From Acidovorax sp. (lineage in GTDB: Bacteria; Pseudomonadota; Gammaproteobacteria; Burkholderiales; Burkholderiaceae_C): a stretch of 64,000 nt of DNA. Below are positions 62,153 to 64,000 of this stretch, piece by piece. The stretch covers positions 62,001-126,000 of the forward strand of contig JAITLO010000018.1 of NCBI GenBank assembly GCA_031277855.1. Reading direction: 5' to 3'. The position numbers and the translations under genes are program-made. Position 1 is the first letter of the stretch. Each line of letters starts with the position of its first letter. Below the pieces are notes generated by a model. That model did no database searches. It was not told the origin of the DNA and saw nothing but the letters and a program-made list of their open reading frames with translations.

Positions 62153-63085
62153 GTGAATGTGACGCCGCGCCAACTGCGCATCTTTTTGGCACTGGCCGAA
62201 TCGCTGAATTTCAGCCGCACGGCAGAGCAGTTTTTTGTCACCCAGCCATCGCTGAGCAAGGCGGTGAAAGACCTGGAGGACGAGCTGAATGTGACGCTCT
62301 TCGAGCGCACCACGCGCTCGGTGCGGCTGACGCCGGCGGGTGAGCGCATGACCAGTCTGGCCCGGCGCGTGGTCGGGGAGTTCGACAGCGGCCTGCAGCA
62401 TATGCAAAGCCTGGTGGAAAAAGAGGCCCACCACATTCCCATTGCTGCGATTCCCTCCATGGCCCATGCCCTGCTGCCCCAGGTCTGCGCCAAGCTGGAG
62501 GCCCAGGTGGCGGGCACGCGCTTCACTATTTATGACGGTACCAATGCCTCCACCATCCAGCGTTTGCTGAACTACCAGGTGGACTTTGCACTGGCTTCGG
62601 CCGCGCCTTCGCACCCTGAGCTTGCCTACGAAGAAATCATGCGCGACCGCTTTGCGCTGCTCGCCCCGGCAGCCTGGACCGAACAGGTGCGGCCGGTGAT
62701 GCAGATGGAGGAGTTGCTGGAGCTGCCCCTGATCAGCGGCACCGATGCCAGCACGGCCAAGGAATATGTCAGCGCCGCCTTTTTGCAGCGTGGCATTGTG
62801 TTCAGGCCCAAGCTCTCATTCGATCAGGTGACCACGGCGGCAGGCTTTGTACGCCAGGGCGTGGGTATTGCCATCCAGCCCTATCTGGGCGTGCTGCCCC
62901 TGCTGGATCTGAAGGGCATGCGTTTGTGCCGGATTGAAGATGGGCCCATCCGCTCGGTCGGCATCGTCAAACGCAAGGGTTCTAGCCTGCCCCCCATCAG
63001 CGAGCAGGCCCAGGAGGCCGTGCGTGCAGCGGCTGGGCAGTTGCTGCGGAAATATCCCGCTTGGATTTTGCCTCCCGCAGCCTGA
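62153..63085 (+). CDS. LysR-family regulator of the catabolic cluster
   Basis: A 310-residue LysR protein. The N-terminal helix-turn-helix (RQLRIFLALAESLNFSRTAE, VTQPSLSKAVKDLEDELN) and a C-terminal binding domain with GTDASTAKEY are clear. It starts with GTG at 62153, with GGGAG about 7 bases upstream. It is divergent from the SDR gene and most likely activates the SDR-Bug-aldehyde dehydrogenase genes. Confidence 0.9.
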   Translation: MNVTPRQLRIFLALAESLNFSRTAEQFFVTQPSLSKAVKDLEDELNVTLFERTTRSVRLTPAGERMTSLARRVVGEFDSGLQHMQSLVEKEAHHIPIAAIPSMAHALLPQVCAKLEAQVAGTRFTIYDGTNASTIQRLLNYQVDFALASAAPSHPELAYEEIMRDRFALLAPAAWTEQVRPVMQMEELLELPLISGTDASTAKEYVSAAFLQRGIVFRPKLSFDQVTTAAGFVRQGVGIAIQPYLGVLPLLDLKGMRLCRIEDGPIRSVGIVKRKGSSLPPISEQAQEAVRAAAGQLLRKYPAWILPPAA

Positions 63086-63139
63086 GCAGGGCGGGGGGTG
63101 CAGGAGGCACAAGAGGCGCAAGCGCCGTAAGCGCCGGCC

Positions 63140-64000
63140 TCAGCCGGCCTGGGAGGAGGAGGGGCTATCGCTGTCGGAAGCCGCAATGGCTGCGGCTTCC
63201 GTGTCAGCTGGAGCTGCTTGCTGCACCGCTGCCACGGGAGGGGCCACATAGGCCGGCACGGGCCAGCCCGCCATGTGGCGCATGGTGAGAGTGCGCAGCG
63301 CATCGATCCAGTGCGGCGTGTCGTTCAGGCAGGGAATGAAGTGGAACTGCTTGCCGCCGGCCTGCAGGTAGGCGGCGCGCGCCTCCTGGTCAATCTCTTC
63401 CAGTGTTTCGATGCAGTCGCTGGTGAAGCCCGGGCAGATCACGTCCACACCATGGATGCCGGCCTGGGCCAGGGCCACCAGCGTGGGTTCGGTATAGGGC
63501 TCTAGCCACTTGGCCTTGCCAAAGCGCGACTGGAAGGTGATGGTGAACTGCTCCTGGGGCAGGCCCAGGCATTCGGCCAGCAGGCGTGCGGTTTCCAGGC
63601 ACTGGGCCTGGTAGGGGTCGCCCAGGTCGCGGGTGCGCTCGGGCACACCGTGAAAGCTCAGCACCAGGTGGCGGCCCATGCCATGGGTTTGCCAGTGCTG
63701 GGCCACACGCTGGGCCAGGGCCTGGATATAGCCCGGGTCATCGTAGTAGCGGTGCACAAAGCGCAGCTCGGGGATGTGGCGCTGGGTCTTGGCCCAGTCG
63801 TACACGGCGTCGCACACGCTGGCCGTGGTGGTGCCCGAGTACTGCGGGTACAGCGGCAGAATCAGAATGCGCGTGGCGCCCTGGGCCTTGAGCGCATCGA
63901 GTTGCTTGGCCATGGAGGGGTTGCCATAGCGCATGGCGTAGCTCACCAGCACGTCATAGCCTGCGCCCTGCATCCACTCCTGCAGCAGCTCGGCCTGGCG
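63140..64000 (-). CDS. hemH: Ferrochelatase, N-terminus beyond the window edge
   Basis: The visible 286 residues are the C-terminal part of HemH, which inserts iron into protoporphyrin IX. Diagnostic segments are LPLYPQYSGTTTASV, SFHGVPERTRDLGDPYQAQC (active-site His), FQSRFGKAKWLEPYTEPTL and CPGFTSDCIETLEEI. The frame is open to base 64000, so the start is outside. After the fold ends near RHMAGWPVP an Ala/Ser-rich tail of about 40 residues follows, not typical of the family. Confidence 0.93.
   Translation of the reverse strand, partial: RQAELLQEWMQGAGYDVLVSYAMRYGNPSMAKQLDALKAQGATRILILPLYPQYSGTTTASVCDAVYDWAKTQRHIPELRFVHRYYDDPGYIQALAQRVAQHWQTHGMGRHLVLSFHGVPERTRDLGDPYQAQCLETARLLAECLGLPQEQFTITFQSRFGKAKWLEPYTEPTLVALAQAGIHGVDVICPGFTSDCIETLEEIDQEARAAYLQAGGKQFHFIPCLNDTPHWIDALRTLTMRHMAGWPVPAYVAPPVAAVQQAAPADTEAAAIAASDSDSPSSSQAG

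Overview
This is a GC-rich window with dense, short-spaced operons. Gene content (Fnr and HemN, CobU-type B12 salvage, a TctDE/TctCBA citrate-type transporter, Bug-type binding proteins, LysR-driven catabolic units, ZapA next to 6S RNA) points to a betaproteobacterium of the Comamonadaceae, most likely Comamonas. That placement comes from recognising the gene families, not from a database search.

Layout. 120-6953: a large DUF748/AsmA-like envelope protein, a DUF349 protein and a small membrane protein. 7030-10090: the oxygen sensor Fnr, divergent from hemN across an FNR box, then a SafE/DsbD_2 membrane protein. 10226-14055: an overlapping pair of cyclic-di-GMP enzymes (HD-GYP; PAS-GGDEF-EAL). 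14024-14873 (minus): a short coiled-coil gene, zapA and the 6S RNA, whose 3' end runs into the GGDEF-EAL gene. About 15070-28739: a cobalamin riboswitch and a large B12 uptake and late-synthesis locus (btuB, cobB/cbiA, cobU, btuFCD, a CbiM-like permease, cobO, a lipoprotein, bluB, cobD, cobC, cobQ); cobT sits apart at 37581. 28838-30205: two tandem exported paralogues of unknown function. 30322-37293 (minus): a peptide/nickel-type ABC importer operon with an SDR oxidoreductase and an XRE-cupin regulator. 38939-40356: a secreted nuclease and an Hsp15-like RNA-binding protein. 40414-46062: the TctDE two-component system divergent from tctCBA. 46109-53262: two LysR genes, each divergent from its likely target (an MFS exporter; a GST plus a flavin monooxygenase), and a chemoreceptor. 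53344-55681 (minus): a sulfur unit with a periplasmic rhodanese, a YeeE/TsuA-type transporter and a 55-residue protein. 56008-63085: a LysR-controlled catabolic cluster (MFS, ABM, cupin, aldehyde dehydrogenase, Bug protein, SDR). 63140-64000: ferrochelatase, cut by the window edge.

How the genes work together. The B12 genes cover import through BtuB and BtuFCD, adenosylation (CobO), lower-ligand synthesis (BluB), amidation (CobB, CobQ), aminopropanol attachment (CobC, CobD) and nucleotide-loop assembly (CobU, CobT). No corrin-ring genes and no cobS are in the window. Fnr and HemN link oxygen sensing to anaerobic haem synthesis, and HemH is the last step of the same pathway.

The least explained items are a three-copy palindromic intergenic repeat family, an 11-C tract in the first codons of fnr, a dispersed palindrome inserted in frame in cobC, the tandem exported paralogues, and the 55-residue protein in the sulfur operon.
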